Positions 26,501-34,537 of a stretch of 64,000 bases of DNA are shown piece after piece. Every line of letters starts with the position of its first letter. Position 1 is the first letter of the stretch. The stretch lies in contig NZ_CP116413.1 of the NCBI RefSeq assembly GCF_030064675.1, forward strand, positions 8,151,501 through 8,215,500, in the 5' to 3' direction. The translations under genes and the position numbers were made by a program. The DNA comes from Crossiella sp. CA-258035. Its GTDB lineage: Bacteria; Actinomycetota; Actinomycetes; Mycobacteriales; Pseudonocardiaceae. Below the pieces are notes generated by a model. That model saw nothing but the letters and a program-made list of their open reading frames with translations. It made no database searches and was not told the origin of the DNA.

Positions 26501-26506
26501 CGGAAT

Positions 26507-26512
26507 AGCCTA
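26507..26512 (-). promoter_or_regulatory. -10 element for leaderless mshB
   Basis: TAGGCT lies 6 nt before the mshB GTG on the minus strand. Confidence 0.4.
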
Positions 26513-26600
26513 GTGGCTCAGAGTTGAACCGTTTTGCCAGATGTCACCACAGCGCGGTAACTCTTCAGTGTGACGCTGGGCGACATTCAGCCATCAGTGG

Positions 26601-28397
26601 CTATTCGGAGACCTGCCACTCGGCGACGTTCCAGGTGACGCCCAGCCGCGGGTGGTAGGTGACCTTGTCGATGGTGTCCCGGTAGCCGACCATCGTGGGC
26701 ACCTGGAACAGCGGCAGCGAGGCGATCTCCTCGGCCAGCGTCTTGTCCACGTGCTGGAGCAGCTCGGTGCGCTTGGCCGCGTCCAGCTCGACGCCGACCT
26801 GGTTCAGCTCGCGGTCCACGGTCTGGTTCGACCAGCCGCCCCAGTTCTGCCCGCCGCCGGTGGCGTACATGCCCTTCTTGTCCGACTTCCACTGGGTGCC
26901 GACCCAGCCGAAGAGCGCCACGTCGTAGTCGCCCCGGCTGTTGCGCCCGTCCAGGAAGGCCGGATCGCTGTCATCAACGATCTTGATGCCGGCCGACTCG
27001 CAGGAGGCCTGGATCAGCTCCACGGTCTGCTTGCGCCGGGGCAGCCCGTTGTGGCTGACCTTGATCTCCAGCGCCTTGCCGCCCTTGTCGAAGTACTTGC
27101 CGTCCCGCCGCCAGCCCGCGGCCTGGAGGGTCTTCACCGCCTCTTCGGGGCTGTCCAGCATGAGCTTGGCGTAGTGGTCCTGGTAGCCGTCCTCGCCGGG
27201 CAGGAACAGCAGGCTGCCCAGCGGCTTGGCCGAGGGGTCCACCCCGCGCACCACCTTCTGCACGATCTCCCCGCGCCGCACGCACTGGGCGAAGGCGTAG
27301 CGGACCGCCTTGTCCTGGAACAGCGGCCTGCGCCAGTTCAGGTCCAGGTGCTCGAAGGTGAGCCCGCCACCGGCGGAGTACTTCACGCCCTGGGCGCCCA
27401 GCCCGCGCAGGGTGGCCGCGGTGCTCGGGTCCGGCTGCGGCGCGATCACCTGCATCTTGTTCTCCTGCAGGGCGCGCACCTGGTTGGCCGGGTCGGCCTC
27501 GCTGCGCAGCACCACCGCGGACGGCCCGCCCCGGTTGCCGAGCCACTTCTCGTTGCGCACCAGGCGCACCTGGCTGCCCTGCTGCCAGCTGTCGATCCGG
27601 TACGGGCCGGAGCCGGGCATCAGCTTCGGGTCGAACCCGGTCCAGCTGGTGTTCCAGAACTTGGACACCTTCTCCAGGTCGGCGTCCGGGGAGCTCGGGC
27701 CGACCTTGGTGATGTCCTTGATGCCGGTCTCCCGCTCCAGCACGTGCGCCGGCATCAGGTGGACGGCGTCGAACCGGCTCTTGTAGTCCGGGAACGGCTT
27801 GTCATAGGTGGTGACGAAGGTCAGCTCGTCCTTGCACTGCACCGACATCAGCTCGTAGCCGGTGCTGGCGGCCGGCCGGAAGTACTTGGCGGGCTTGCCG
27901 TCCGGCCCGGTGACCGGGGCGCCGGTGGCGTCGCTGCGCACCGCCTTGCCGCTCTGCGCCAGCCAGGCCAGGTAGAAGTCGTCGCAGTCCCAGGCCTCGC
28001 CGTCGGACCACTTCACGCCGGGCCGGATCCGGTAGGTGACCACCTGCGGGGCGGTGGAGGTCAGCTCGACGCCGAGCATCACGTCGGTGTTGAGCAGCGG
28101 GGACAGGGTGTCCTCGTGGATGAACGGCCCGGCCAGCACCGGGCTCAGCACCAGGGTGTTGTTGAAGTTGCCCGCGTCGGCGACCTGGTTGTTGTAGACG
28201 GTGTAGGGCAGGTCGTGCCCGATGACCACCTCGCCACCGGCGCGCACCGCGGGCAGCTTGTACTGGTCGGTGCCGGGCAGGCGGCCCTTGGCCCCGGTGC
28301 GCTGGCTGTCGCCGTTGAGGCCCGCGTCCTCGCTGGCTGAGGAACAGGCGCCCAGCACCAGCAGCAGGCTGGTCAGGGCGGCCGTCAGCGCGCGCAC
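26601..28397 (-). CDS. ABC transporter substrate-binding lipoprotein, SBP family 5
   Basis: This 598-aa lipoprotein has the lipobox LGAC, then a family-5 (DppA/OppA-type) solute-binding domain with GVKWSDGEAWDCDDF, the segment GSGPYRIDSWQQG and the late NQTVDRELNQVG. It is likely to bind peptides or similar ligands outside the membrane. GTG 28397 is used because GGTAGGAGT precedes it; an earlier GTG at 28424 has no ribosome site. No permease gene is adjacent, as in the mycobacterial LpqW region. Its stop is 100 bp from mshB. Confidence 0.88.
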   Translation of the reverse strand: MRALTAALTSLLLVLGACSSASEDAGLNGDSQRTGAKGRLPGTDQYKLPAVRAGGEVVIGHDLPYTVYNNQVADAGNFNNTLVLSPVLAGPFIHEDTLSPLLNTDVMLGVELTSTAPQVVTYRIRPGVKWSDGEAWDCDDFYLAWLAQSGKAVRSDATGAPVTGPDGKPAKYFRPAASTGYELMSVQCKDELTFVTTYDKPFPDYKSRFDAVHLMPAHVLERETGIKDITKVGPSSPDADLEKVSKFWNTSWTGFDPKLMPGSGPYRIDSWQQGSQVRLVRNEKWLGNRGGPSAVVLRSEADPANQVRALQENKMQVIAPQPDPSTAATLRGLGAQGVKYSAGGGLTFEHLDLNWRRPLFQDKAVRYAFAQCVRRGEIVQKVVRGVDPSAKPLGSLLFLPGEDGYQDHYAKLMLDSPEEAVKTLQAAGWRRDGKYFDKGGKALEIKVSHNGLPRRKQTVELIQASCESAGIKIVDDSDPAFLDGRNSRGDYDVALFGWVGTQWKSDKKGMYATGGGQNWGGWSNQTVDRELNQVGVELDAAKRTELLQHVDKTLAEEIASLPLFQVPTMVGYRDTIDKVTYHPRLGVTWNVAEWQVSE

Positions 28398-28507
28398 GGG
28401 TACTCCTACCGTTGACAGGGACACGTGCGGAGGTTATGGAGGCCCGCCCCGGCGGTCACCACTGGACCACGGATCGTGACCAAAGGGTGATGCCGTTATG
28501 CGGAGCG

Positions 28508-30280
28508 TCACTTGGGCGGCACGCGCTTCCAGGTGTTGGCCGTGGTGAACGGCCCGGCGAAGGCCGGTCCGGGGTCCACCCCGGTGACATCCGCGCCGGT
28601 GGCCAGCACGTCGGCGGACTGGAACAACGGCACCGCGACCACCTGCTGCCACAGCGTGGCCTCGATCCCCGGCAGCACCTGGGCCAGCGGCGCGGCCCCG
28701 GTCAGCGCGGAGTCGATCACCGGTTGCAGGGTGCGGTCGCAGAACCCGGCCGGGTTGGCCGGCACCGCCGGGGCGTCCGCGCCCTGCGGCGGGCAGCCGA
28801 AGCTGGAGGCCAGCACGGTGGCCGGATCGCTGTCGATGACCTGCGGCACCACCGCCAGGTCGACCACGCCGGCGTCCGTGGTGGGCACCCCGGTGGTGCT
28901 GGTCGGCGGGGCCGAGGTGCTGCTGGTGGCGGCGCTGGTCGCGGTCGGCGGGGTGCTGGGCAGCATCTCGCCGAAGAGCTGATCGCCGCCGGAGTTGGTC
29001 ACCTTGGCGTCGATGCCGAACTCGGCCAGCTGGCGGCGGATCAGCCCGGCCAGCGAGGCGTAGGGCTCGCGGTCGGTCGGCGCGCCGATGGTGATGCTCA
29101 GCGGCCGCCCCTCCCGCGCCCACTTGCCCGCGCCGTCCCTGCGGTAGCCCAGCTCGTGCAGCAGCGCGTCCGCCCGGCCGTGGTCCGGCTTGGCCGAGGG
29201 CGTGTCCCCCGGCATGGTCGCGCCGTAACCGGCCTGGGCGGGCCCGTAGACCTGGGCGTCGGCGCGCAGGGCCGCGGCCGGGCCGTTGCCGGTGCCGCTG
29301 GCGATCAGCGCGTTGCGGTCGATCAGGCTGACCAGCGCGGTGCGCATCCGGACGTCGGCCAGCACCGGGCTCACCGGCCGCAGCAACAGCTGCACGGTGC
29401 TGCCCCTGGGCATGGTGGTCAGCTTGGCCACCTCGCCGAGCGCGCTCAGCTGCTCCATCCCGGCCTGGTCGGGGGTGACCACCGCGAGCTGCTCGTTGCC
29501 GCTGCGCAGCGCCGCGGTGATGCCCGCGGTGTCGGTGCGGCGCAGCACGATCCGGCCCAGCGTGGCCGGGGTGCCCCAGTAGCGGTCGTTGCGCTCCAGC
29601 ACCACCTCGCCGCGGGCCAGGTCGATCTGCCGGATGGCGAACCGGCCGCCGGAGGCCGGGAAGCTGGTGTCCAGCACCGCGTTCCAGCCGCCGAAGGCGT
29701 CCTTGAGCAGGTGCGCGGGCAGCAGGTTGCGGAACAGCGACCGCCAGCCGGGGTAGGGCTTGCTGAAGACCACCTCGACGGTCTTGCCGCTGTCCTTGGA
29801 GACCACGTTGCTGATCAGCCGGTAGCCCGCCGGGTTCACCGTGCCCGGCTGGGTGGTCATCTGCCGCCACAGGTAGTCGAAGTCCTCGGCCGCGATCGGC
29901 CCGCCGTCGGACCAGGAGGCGTCCTTGCGCAGCGAGTAGGTCACGGTGAACGGCTCGCTCTTGGTGACCTGGGCGCTGTTGAGCACCGCCGGGTCCGGCC
30001 GGGGCACGCCGTCGGGGCCGGTGCGGAAGGCCGAGGGCAGGATCAGCGTGGCCAGCGCGGTGGTGGCCACCGACTGGTCGGCCAGCGCGTGCGGGTTGAA
30101 CCCCCTGGCCAGCCGGTCCACCCCGACCAGCACCTCGTTGAGGTCGATCACCTTGGTCGGCACGCCCTGCTGGCCGGGGTTCACCAGCGGCGGGGGCGGG
30201 GTGGTCGTGCAGGCCGCCAGCGCGCTGACGCCCAGCAGGGCGAACGCGAGTCGCCGTGCAGCGGATGCGGCCGAGCCCAC
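28508..30280 (-). CDS. LpqW-like lipoprotein, SBP family 5
   Basis: This 590-aa lipoprotein has lipobox LAAC (Cys24) and a family-5 solute-binding domain (KDASWSDGGPIAAEDFDY near 120-137). A Ser/Thr/Pro-rich low-complexity insert sits at about 441-469. Mycobacterial LpqW, from the same gene neighbourhood between typA and mshB, is reported to steer PIM/lipoarabinomannan synthesis and not transport. GTG 30280 follows GGGAGGAG. It and the next SBP gene are tandem paralogues. Confidence 0.85.
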   Translation of the reverse strand: MGSAASAARRLAFALLGVSALAACTTTPPPPLVNPGQQGVPTKVIDLNEVLVGVDRLARGFNPHALADQSVATTALATLILPSAFRTGPDGVPRPDPAVLNSAQVTKSEPFTVTYSLRKDASWSDGGPIAAEDFDYLWRQMTTQPGTVNPAGYRLISNVVSKDSGKTVEVVFSKPYPGWRSLFRNLLPAHLLKDAFGGWNAVLDTSFPASGGRFAIRQIDLARGEVVLERNDRYWGTPATLGRIVLRRTDTAGITAALRSGNEQLAVVTPDQAGMEQLSALGEVAKLTTMPRGSTVQLLLRPVSPVLADVRMRTALVSLIDRNALIASGTGNGPAAALRADAQVYGPAQAGYGATMPGDTPSAKPDHGRADALLHELGYRRDGAGKWAREGRPLSITIGAPTDREPYASLAGLIRRQLAEFGIDAKVTNSGGDQLFGEMLPSTPPTATSAATSSTSAPPTSTTGVPTTDAGVVDLAVVPQVIDSDPATVLASSFGCPPQGADAPAVPANPAGFCDRTLQPVIDSALTGAAPLAQVLPGIEATLWQQVVAVPLFQSADVLATGADVTGVDPGPAFAGPFTTANTWKRVPPK

Positions 30281-30633
30281 TCGGCACTCCTCCCTAGATG
30301 ATCACCCCAGCCAACCTCAGGCTGGTGGTGCAGAGGCTCCCAGACCGTAGTCGAGCCCTTGTGAACAGGACGTCTGAACCGGGGTTGAGGTTGCTGTCAC
30401 ATTGGCGCGCTCCGCGCGCGGGATTTTTTCGCTCCTGAGTCGTGCGTTCGTGACCCCGGCACACGCGAAGCAAGCTTCGGAGTGCCGGGGTCACGAACGC
30501 ACGACGCGAAAAAATCAAACCCGTCGCTGGTCAAGAGCCCGGCGTGTCGCTGGCGCGCCACGCCTCTTTCGTGAGCCGTTGCCGCTGGTGGGCCAGGGGC
30601 GCTGCGGGTGTGGGCGTCCGGTCAGGCTTGCAC
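30281..30633. other. 353-bp gap between lpqW-like and typA
   Basis: No gene is supported. It holds the 95-bp inverted repeat at 30422-30516, a small hairpin near 30310-30332 (CCAGCC/GGCTGG) in the lpqW-like leader, and GC-rich filler. Short open frames on both strands come from the palindrome and look accidental. Confidence 0.7.
30422..30516. repeat. 95-bp inverted repeat (bidirectional terminator or mobile palindrome)
   Basis: The arms pair perfectly over 24 bp (30439-30462 with 30482-30505) and over a further 11 bp (30422-30432 with 30506-30516), separated only by a 6-nt bulge. The 19-nt loop contains its own CGAAG/CTTCG stem. The outer 11-bp arms carry a T6/A6 run. It sits 117 bp after the typA stop. 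A terminator is likely; its length and unusual regularity suggest a palindromic repeat family. Confidence 0.8.
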
Positions 30634-32550
30634 TCAGACCTTGTCGCGGGTCTTGGCGCGGGAACGCTCGCGGCCGCGCAGGGTGCTGTCCAGGATGAGC
30701 TTGCGGACGCGGATGACCGTGGGGGTCACCTCGACGCACTCGTCGCTGGAGCAGAACTCCAGGGCCTCTTCCAGGCTCAGCTTGCGCGGGCGGGCCAGGC
30801 GCTCCAGCTCGTCGCCGGTGGAGGAGCGCATGTTGGTGAGCTTCTTCTCCCGGCAGACGTTGACGTCCAGGTCCTCCGAGCGCGGGTTCTCGCCCACGAC
30901 CATGCCCTCGTACGCCTCGGCGCCCGGCTCCACGAAGAAGGTGCCGCGGTCGGCCAGCTGGATCATCGCGTAGCTGGTGACCTGGCCGGTGCGGTCGCAG
31001 ACCAGGGAGCCGGTGTGCCGGGTGCGCAGCTCGCCGACCCACGGGAAGTAGCCCTCGAAGACGTGGTTGGCGATGCCCGCGCCACGGGTCTCGGTGAGGA
31101 ACTCGGTGCGGAAGCCGATCAGGCCGCGCGCCGGGACCACGTAGTCCAGCTTGATCCGGCCGGTGCCGTGGCCGGACATGTTCTCCATCCGGCCCTTGCG
31201 GTTGGCCAGCAGCTGGGTGACCGCGCCGAGGTGCTCCTCGGGGGTGTCCACGGTGAGCCGCTCGAACGGCTCGCACAGCTGGCCGTCGATGGTGCGGGTG
31301 ACCACCTGCGGCTTGCCCACGGTCAGCTCGAAGCCCTCGCGGCGCATCTGCTCGACCAGGATGGCCAGCGCCAGCTCGCCACGGCCCTGCACCTCCCAGG
31401 TGTCCGGGCGCTCGGTGGGCAGCACCTTGACGCTGACGTTGCCGACCAGCTCGTTGTCCAGGCGGGCCTTGACCAGGCGGGCGGTCAGCTTGTCGCCGCC
31501 GTTGCGACCGGCCATCGGGGAGGTGTTCACGCCGATGGTCATGGAGATCGCGGGCTGGTCCACGGTGATCCGGGGCAGCGGGTCCGGGTTGTCCAGGTCG
31601 GCGAGGGTGTCGCCGATGGTGATCTCCGGGATGCCCGCGATGGCGACCAGCTCACCGGCGGAGGCGACCTCGGCGGGCACCCGCTCCAGCGCCTCGGTGA
31701 TCAGCAGCTCGGTGATCTTGACCTTCTGCGTGCTGCCGTCCTCGCGGCACCAGGCCACCCACTCGCCCTTGCGGATCTTGCCCGCGTGGATGCGGCAGAG
31801 CGCGATGCGGCCCAGGAACGCCGAGGCGTCCAGGTTGGTGACCAGGGCGCGCAGCGGGGCCTCGGCGTCGCCGGTGGGCGGCGGCACGTGCTCCAGCAGC
31901 ACGTCGAAGAGGACGTCCAGGTTCTCCGCGTCCGGCAGGCCGCCGTCAGCGGGCTGCTCCAGGCTGGCCTTGCCGGCCCGGGCGGAGGCGTAGACCACCG
32001 GCAGGTCGAGCACGGCCGACATGTCCAGGTGCTCGACACCCTCGGCGTCGAGGTCGGAGGCCAGCTCCAGGAGCAGGTCGTGGGTCTCCTCGACCACCTC
32101 GGAGATGCGCGCGTCCGGGCGGTCCACCTTGTTCACCACGAGGATCACCGGCAGGCCTGCGGCCAGGGTCTTGCGCAGCACGAAGCGGGTCTGCGGCAGC
32201 GGGCCCTCGCTGGCGTCCACCAGCAGCACCACGCCGTCGACCATGGCCAGGCCACGCTCGACCTCGCCGCCGAAGTCGGCGTGGCCGGGGGTGTCGACCA
32301 CGTTGATGGTCATCACGCCCTCGGCGGTGTGCCGCTTCACCGCGGTGTTCTTGGCGAGAATGGTGATGCCCTTCTCGCGCTCCAGCTCCCCGGAGTCCAT
32401 GACGCGGTCGACCAGCTCGGCGCGGGCGGCGAAGGCCCCCGACTGCCGGAGCATGGCGTCGACGAGAGTGGTCTTGCCATGGTCGACGTGCGCGACGATG
32501 GCGATGTTGCGAAGATCGGTCCTGACGGTGGCCGGCGCGGCGGTGGGCAC
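30634..32550 (-). CDS. typA: Translational GTPase TypA/BipA
   Basis: This 638-aa ribosome-associated GTPase has G1 AHVDHGKTT, G3 DTPGHADF and G4 NKVDRPDAR near the N-terminus, then the beta-barrel, EF-G-like and BipA C-terminal domains. It assists 50S assembly and stress growth. GTG 32550 is chosen for its GAGGAG upstream and because the longer ORF start at 32616 has no ribosome site. It is followed by a large inverted repeat. Confidence 0.94.
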   Translation of the reverse strand: MPTAAPATVRTDLRNIAIVAHVDHGKTTLVDAMLRQSGAFAARAELVDRVMDSGELEREKGITILAKNTAVKRHTAEGVMTINVVDTPGHADFGGEVERGLAMVDGVVLLVDASEGPLPQTRFVLRKTLAAGLPVILVVNKVDRPDARISEVVEETHDLLLELASDLDAEGVEHLDMSAVLDLPVVYASARAGKASLEQPADGGLPDAENLDVLFDVLLEHVPPPTGDAEAPLRALVTNLDASAFLGRIALCRIHAGKIRKGEWVAWCREDGSTQKVKITELLITEALERVPAEVASAGELVAIAGIPEITIGDTLADLDNPDPLPRITVDQPAISMTIGVNTSPMAGRNGGDKLTARLVKARLDNELVGNVSVKVLPTERPDTWEVQGRGELALAILVEQMRREGFELTVGKPQVVTRTIDGQLCEPFERLTVDTPEEHLGAVTQLLANRKGRMENMSGHGTGRIKLDYVVPARGLIGFRTEFLTETRGAGIANHVFEGYFPWVGELRTRHTGSLVCDRTGQVTSYAMIQLADRGTFFVEPGAEAYEGMVVGENPRSEDLDVNVCREKKLTNMRSSTGDELERLARPRKLSLEEALEFCSSDECVEVTPTVIRVRKLILDSTLRGRERSRAKTRDKV

Positions 32551-32665
32551 GCGAAACTCCTCGAAATCTGCCTGTTGGGAGATGGCCACCGGCTTCTGCG
32601 CCGCTTTGTAGCCCACCCCATGCTATCCGCCTGCGAGCACCTCGCCGGACGGATCCCCTGAATGA

Positions 32666-32687
32666 TCAGGTAAGCCTAACCTACTAT
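32666..32687 (+). promoter_or_regulatory. IdeR/DtxR-type iron box overlapping a -10 element
   Basis: TCAGGTAAGCCTAACCTAC (32666-32684) matches the DtxR/IdeR consensus at 16 of 19 positions. It overlaps TACTAT (32682-32687), a good -10 for the small gene at 32719, so binding should repress it when iron is plentiful. It is also 116 bp before typA on the other strand, whose own -10 is probably closer to its start. Confidence 0.7.
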
Positions 32688-32718
32688 GGGGTCAACCTCA
32701 GGGAGTGGGAGCAACGCA

Positions 32719-32829
32719 GTGGGCAAGGTCAAGAAGAAGTGCTGCCGCTCAAAACCGCGGTGCAAACGTTGTCCGGTACTTGCGCTGAAAAAGGCCAAAG
32801 AGAAGTTAAAGAAAAAGCAAGAACGCTGA
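32719..32829 (+). CDS. Iron-box-linked Cys/Lys-rich small protein (36 aa)
   Basis: The predicted product is highly basic and starts MGKVKKKCCRSKPRCKRC. About 40 percent of residues are Lys or Arg and four are Cys (Cys8, Cys9, Cys15, Cys18). GTG 32719 has GGGAG nearby, and TGA ends it at 32829. A hairpin follows at 32878. I do not firmly recognise the family, although similar tiny Cys/Lys-rich proteins may occur in other Actinobacteria. Metal or nucleic-acid binding is an inference. Confidence 0.7.
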   Translation: MGKVKKKCCRSKPRCKRCPVLALKKAKEKLKKKQER

Positions 32830-32877
32830 AGTTGTGGCCCCGCCGGGCGCAGCGGACAGGAATACCTGCCGGGGGCT

Positions 32878-32893
32878 GCCGGCGGGAGCCGGC
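32878..32893 (+). terminator. Hairpin after the small Cys/Lys-rich gene
   Basis: GCCGGC-GGGA-GCCGGC gives a 6-bp perfect stem about 48 nt after the stop and before a convergent gene. No T run follows. Confidence 0.4.
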
Positions 32894-32938
32894 GAATGGT
32901 GGACGTCCGGGTGCACTTCTCGCAAGGCGCCGCTGGGG

Positions 32939-33247
32939 TCAGCTGGCGAGGAGCTCGTTGTAGGCGAGGAAGGCCGGGGCGGTCCGCGAGGCCTCGAAGT
33001 CGATCACCTCGTGCCGGACGACTCGGCGCAGCTTGAAGGGGTCGGTGGCCAGGATCGCGTCGAGGTGGCCGCGCAGCATCGGACGCGTGACGATGAGTCG
33101 GTCGTGCCGGGTGCCCATGGTCCGGCAACGGCCGGAGAGCAGGAAGTGGCCTGCCTCGTACTGCCGGTCGAGCCAAGCCGCATGCTCCGGCAGTACCAAA
33201 TCGACCTCGCTGGTCGACGCGGTGTAGTTCAGCAGCACGATGTACAT
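32939..33247 (-). CDS. YCII-related (YciI) domain protein
   Basis: This 102-aa protein starts YIVLLNYTASTSEVDLVLPEH and continues HAAWLDRQYEAGHFLLSG, the YCII domain pattern. The family includes YciI-like hydrolases and antibiotic-associated proteins with a conserved His-Asp pair; here the equivalents are His in PEHAAWL and the region near DRQ. The role is unknown. An AT-rich TATTTT lies upstream of the ATG. Confidence 0.85.
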   Translation of the reverse strand: MYIVLLNYTASTSEVDLVLPEHAAWLDRQYEAGHFLLSGRCRTMGTRHDRLIVTRPMLRGHLDAILATDPFKLRRVVRHEVIDFEASRTAPAFLAYNELLAS

Positions 33248-33393
33248 ATTTCAAAAATACGCCCGTGCGACCGGATCGGATCACATCCGCATTTCGACTT
33301 ATACGCATTCTTAACACCCCCGGACGGGCCTACTACCACCGTGTCCGCGACCACGATGTGTCATCGGACACGTTCGACCCAACCGTGATGGTC

Positions 33394-33399
33394 TACGAT
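33394..33399 (+). promoter_or_regulatory. -10 element of the trpS leader transcript
   Basis: TACGAT, with TTCGAC 15 nt upstream as a possible -35, lies 7 nt before the leader-peptide ATG. The message would start at or near that ATG. Confidence 0.5.
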
Positions 33400-33406
33400 G
33401 CTCCCC

Positions 33407-33454
33407 ATGCGCTTGATGTCCAGTCTCTGGCGGGCCGCCCACCGGCGGCCCTAG
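33407..33454 (+). CDS. trpS leader peptide (15 aa, one Trp codon)
   Basis: ATG 33407 opens the peptide MRLMSSLWRAAHRRP and ends at TAG 33452-33454. The single Trp codon (33428-33430) sits 1 nt before the first hairpin arm, so stalling here would uncover the next arm. It is probably leaderless. The role is inferred from position and arm pairing. Confidence 0.75.
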   Translation: MRLMSSLWRAAHRRP

Positions 33455-33505
33455 TCACGCGCACCTGAACCTGACCACAGGCCGCCGCTGCGAGGCGGCC
33501 TGTGG
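33432..33505 (+). terminator. Transcription attenuator of trpS
   Basis: Arm 1 GGGCCGCC (33432-33439) pairs with arm 2 GGCGGCCC (33444-33451). Arm 3 CCACAGGCCGCC (33475-33486) and arm 4 GGCGGCCTGTGG (33494-33505) form a perfect 12-bp terminator stem. Arms 2 and 3 can pair instead (GGCGGCC with GGCCGCC), giving a classic antiterminator when a ribosome stalls on the leader Trp codon over arm 1. Trp or charged-tRNA scarcity would raise trpS expression. Confidence 0.8.
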
Positions 33506-33562
33506 TGTATACGCAGCACAACCGGCCCCGCGGCGGCGCACGAACCCGCGGGGAGACCCTCG

Positions 33563-34534
33563 ATGACCCAGTTCTCCGGCATCCAGCCGACCGGCCTGAC
33601 CCACCTGGGCAACTACCTCGGCGCGATCCGGCAGTGGGCCGCCCGGCACCACCGGGATGATCTTTTCTGCGTCGTCGACCTGCATGCGATGACCATCCGG
33701 CACAACCCGAACGTGTTGCGCGCCCGTGCCAGAGAGCAACTGGCGATGCTCGTCGCGGCCGGGGTGAATCCGGACATCGCGTGTGTTTTCACCCAGTCCG
33801 ACCTCATCCAGGAGCACGCCGCGCTGACCTGGGTGCTGGAGTGCGTGGTGTCCTACGGCGAGCTGGCCAGGATGACCCAGTTCAAGGACAAGGCCAAGGG
33901 CCAGGACGGGGTGCGCGCCGGGCTGTTCACCTACCCGGTGCTGATGGCCGCGGACATCCTGCTGCACGGCGCGGAGGAGGTGCCGGTGGGCGAGGACCAG
34001 CGCCAGCACCTGGAGCTGGCCCGCACGCTGGCCAAACGGTTCAACGCCACGTACGGGGAGGTGCTCACCGTGCCCAGGGCGGTGACGCCCCGGGTGGCCG
34101 CGCGGGTGGGCGACCTGGCCGCGCCGGAGCGGAAGATGTCCAAGTCCAGCGGCGACCAGTCCGGCACCGTGCTGGTGCTGGACCCGCCGGAGCTGATCCG
34201 CCGCAAGATCATGCGCGCGGTCACCGACCAGGTCGGCGAGGTCCGCTACGCCCCGGAGACCCAGCCGGGGGTGAGCAACCTGCTGGACATCCTGGCCGCC
34301 TGCGTCAACGGCGAGCCCAGGGCGCTGGCCGAGCAGATCGGCGGGTACGCCGAGTTGAAGGAGCGCACGGCGGAGGCGGTGATCGAGGAGCTGCGGCCGG
34401 TGCGCGAGGGCGTGCGGGAGCTGCTGGCGGATCCGGCCGAGCTGGACCAGCTCCGGGCGCACGGGGCCGAGCGGGCGCGGGCCGGGTGCGCGCACCGGCT
34501 GGAAGCGGTGCTCAAGGTGACCGGGCTGCGCTGA
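33563..34534 (+). CDS. trpS: Tryptophanyl-tRNA synthetase
   Basis: This 323-aa class I synthetase charges tRNA-Trp. It shows GIQPTGLTHLGNYLGA (HIGH-type), VGEDQRQHLEL and KMSKSSGDQSG. ATG 33563 has GGGGAG 8 nt upstream. The attenuator upstream ties its expression to Trp supply. In Streptomyces coelicolor an auxiliary, indolmycin-resistant TrpRS is controlled by attenuation, so this gene may likewise be a second trpS. Confidence 0.94.
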   Translation: MTQFSGIQPTGLTHLGNYLGAIRQWAARHHRDDLFCVVDLHAMTIRHNPNVLRARAREQLAMLVAAGVNPDIACVFTQSDLIQEHAALTWVLECVVSYGELARMTQFKDKAKGQDGVRAGLFTYPVLMAADILLHGAEEVPVGEDQRQHLELARTLAKRFNATYGEVLTVPRAVTPRVAARVGDLAAPERKMSKSSGDQSGTVLVLDPPELIRRKIMRAVTDQVGEVRYAPETQPGVSNLLDILAACVNGEPRALAEQIGGYAELKERTAEAVIEELRPVREGVRELLADPAELDQLRAHGAERARAGCAHRLEAVLKVTGLR

Positions 34535-34537
34535 AGC

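Noticed and set aside
26652-28340. A 562-codon plus-strand frame
   Set aside because: Antisense to the SBP gene with no recognisable motif and typical shadow composition.
30402-30698. Two short frames spanning the 95-bp inverted repeat
   Set aside because: They arise from the palindrome, lack ribosome sites and share no family pattern.
33265-33468. A 67-codon frame upstream of trpS
   Set aside because: It overlaps the leader peptide and attenuator and has no ribosome site.
33407-33563. T-box riboswitch upstream of trpS
   Set aside because: No specifier loop or T-box core (AGGGUGG-type) is present; the four-arm attenuator explains the leader.
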